64,000 bases of DNA from Prorocentrum cordatum (Eukaryota > Sar > Dinophyceae > Prorocentrales > Prorocentraceae): positions 62,001 through 126,000 of the forward strand of contig CAUYUJ010007258.1 in assembly GCA_963575745.1 (NCBI GenBank), read 5' to 3'. Made by a program: the position numbers and the translations under genes. Below are positions 63,487 to 64,000 of the stretch, in pieces (position 1 is the first letter of the stretch; each line of letters starts with the position of its first letter). Under the pieces are notes generated by a model. That model searched no databases. It was given only the letters and a program-made list of their open reading frames with translations, and had not been told where the DNA came from.

Positions 63487-63812
63487 AGAGCCCCGAATCA
63501 TCAGGGGTAACTCGGGTCAGGGCTAACTCGGGTTCGCTTTTCGGGAATCCAAACCCGAGTTACCCCGGACCCGAGTTACCCCGGATAACTCGGGCGTCCA
63601 GAGCCCCGAATCATCAGGGGTAACTCGGGTCAGGGCTAACTCGGGTTCGCTTTTCGGGAATCCAAACCCGAGTTACCCCGGACCCGAGTTACCCCGGATA
63701 ACTCGGGCGTCCAGAGCCCCGAATCATCAGGGGTAACTCGGGTCAGGGCTAACTCGGGTTCCTTTTTCGGGAATCCAAACCCGAGTTACCCTGGATAACT
63801 CGGGCGCCCAAG
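63487..63812. repeat. 113-bp tandem repeat with internal inverted motifs
   Basis: Three units start at 63487, 63600 and 63713; the third lacks part of the end. Each contains AGAGCCCCGAATCATCAGGG, GTAACTCGGGTCAGGGCTAA, CTCGGGTTCGCTTTTCGGGA, then CCCGAGTTACCCCGG twice. CCCGAGTTACCC and GGGTAACTCGGG are inverted within each unit. Units 1 and 2 are almost identical. Confidence 0.9.
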
Positions 63813-64000
63813 GCTGTCGTCCGGGGATCGCCTCTCCCTCCCCCCACCCTTCCTTCCTGCTCCTCCCCCATCTGCCCGTCCCGCCTCCCTCTGCCTCCCT
63901 TCCCTCCCCCGTCCCTTCTCCTCCTCCTCCTCCTCCTTCTTCTCCTTCTCCTTCCCTAAAAGTTAGCTTGCTGGAGCAATTGTGGTTTTAGAGGGCAGAG
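63813..64000. other. Pyrimidine-rich end of window
   Basis: 63830-63955 is rich in CTCC/CTTCC, comparable with the tracts at 2750 and 7229, so a transcript start or acceptor may lie just beyond the window. No gene seen. Confidence 0.4.

Noticed and set aside
62205-63526. Overlapping ORFs of 417, 370, 315 and 281 codons
   Set aside because: All phases and both strands stay open because of purine-rich and GC-rich repeats and a TIR element; no consistent protein signal.

Overview
The window looks like nuclear DNA of a GC-rich dinoflagellate. The strongest evidence is a perfect genomic copy of the dinoflagellate trans-spliced leader (11605-11626, repeated at 15892-15913), placed upstream of an intronless gene. 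Supporting evidence is pyrimidine-rich tracts ahead of coding blocks, sparse genes, two decayed non-LTR retrotransposons, and several kilobases of micro-, mini- and satellite repeats. A Prorocentrum-like source would fit the base composition and the protein families as I remember them; that is inference, not a search result.

Layout. (1) 1-9740: a plus-strand cassette of four protein blocks. In order these are a protein with a SET-like C-terminal motif, an unassigned protein, a long frameshifted protein with an OTU-like peptidase motif and a DDE-transposase-like core, and an endonuclease/exonuclease/phosphatase (EEP) protein. The whole block carries more than 40 copies of a sense-oriented hairpin, CCGC-AGNN-GCGG, which disappears after about 9.53 kb. 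Clusters of near-perfect 30-40 bp palindromes lie at 1149-1270 and 9660-9738. (2) 9740-20040: minisatellites and a tandem duplication of about 4.3 kb (10428-14751 and 14752-19040). Each copy carries a GT61-like glycosyltransferase retrogene with relic spliced leader, A-tract and a 21-bp target duplication. (3) 20-25 kb: GC-rich, coding-like but frameshifted sequence of unknown family, then hairpin-rich repeats. (4) 25-35.4 kb: almost no genes. It holds several terminal-inverted-repeat (TIR) elements, one with a preserved empty site, and 73-bp and 89-bp satellites. (5) 35.4-40.2 kb: pieces of non-LTR retrotransposons on the plus strand, including a methyltransferase-like fragment and an EEP-RT-zinc finger body. 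(6) 43.6-47 kb: a second non-LTR retrotransposon on the minus strand (RT, zinc finger, RNase H, C-terminal zinc motif). (7) 49.9-52 kb: a MITE, then a zinc-finger protein gene or fragment with a convincing phase-0 intron that contains a dispersed repeat. (8) 53.7-64 kb: minisatellite, GGA/CTC and GAT microsatellites, more TIR elements and a 113-bp tandem repeat.

Few genes here look intact. The two GT61 copies are the best. The cassette proteins, retrotransposons and zinc-finger gene all need frame changes to read through, so they are either decaying copies or carry uncorrected sequencing indels; the sequence alone cannot separate these. The most interesting signals are the AGNN hairpin array, the fully documented retrogene insertion, the TIR insertion with its empty site, and the intron that shares a repeat with 63.1 kb.
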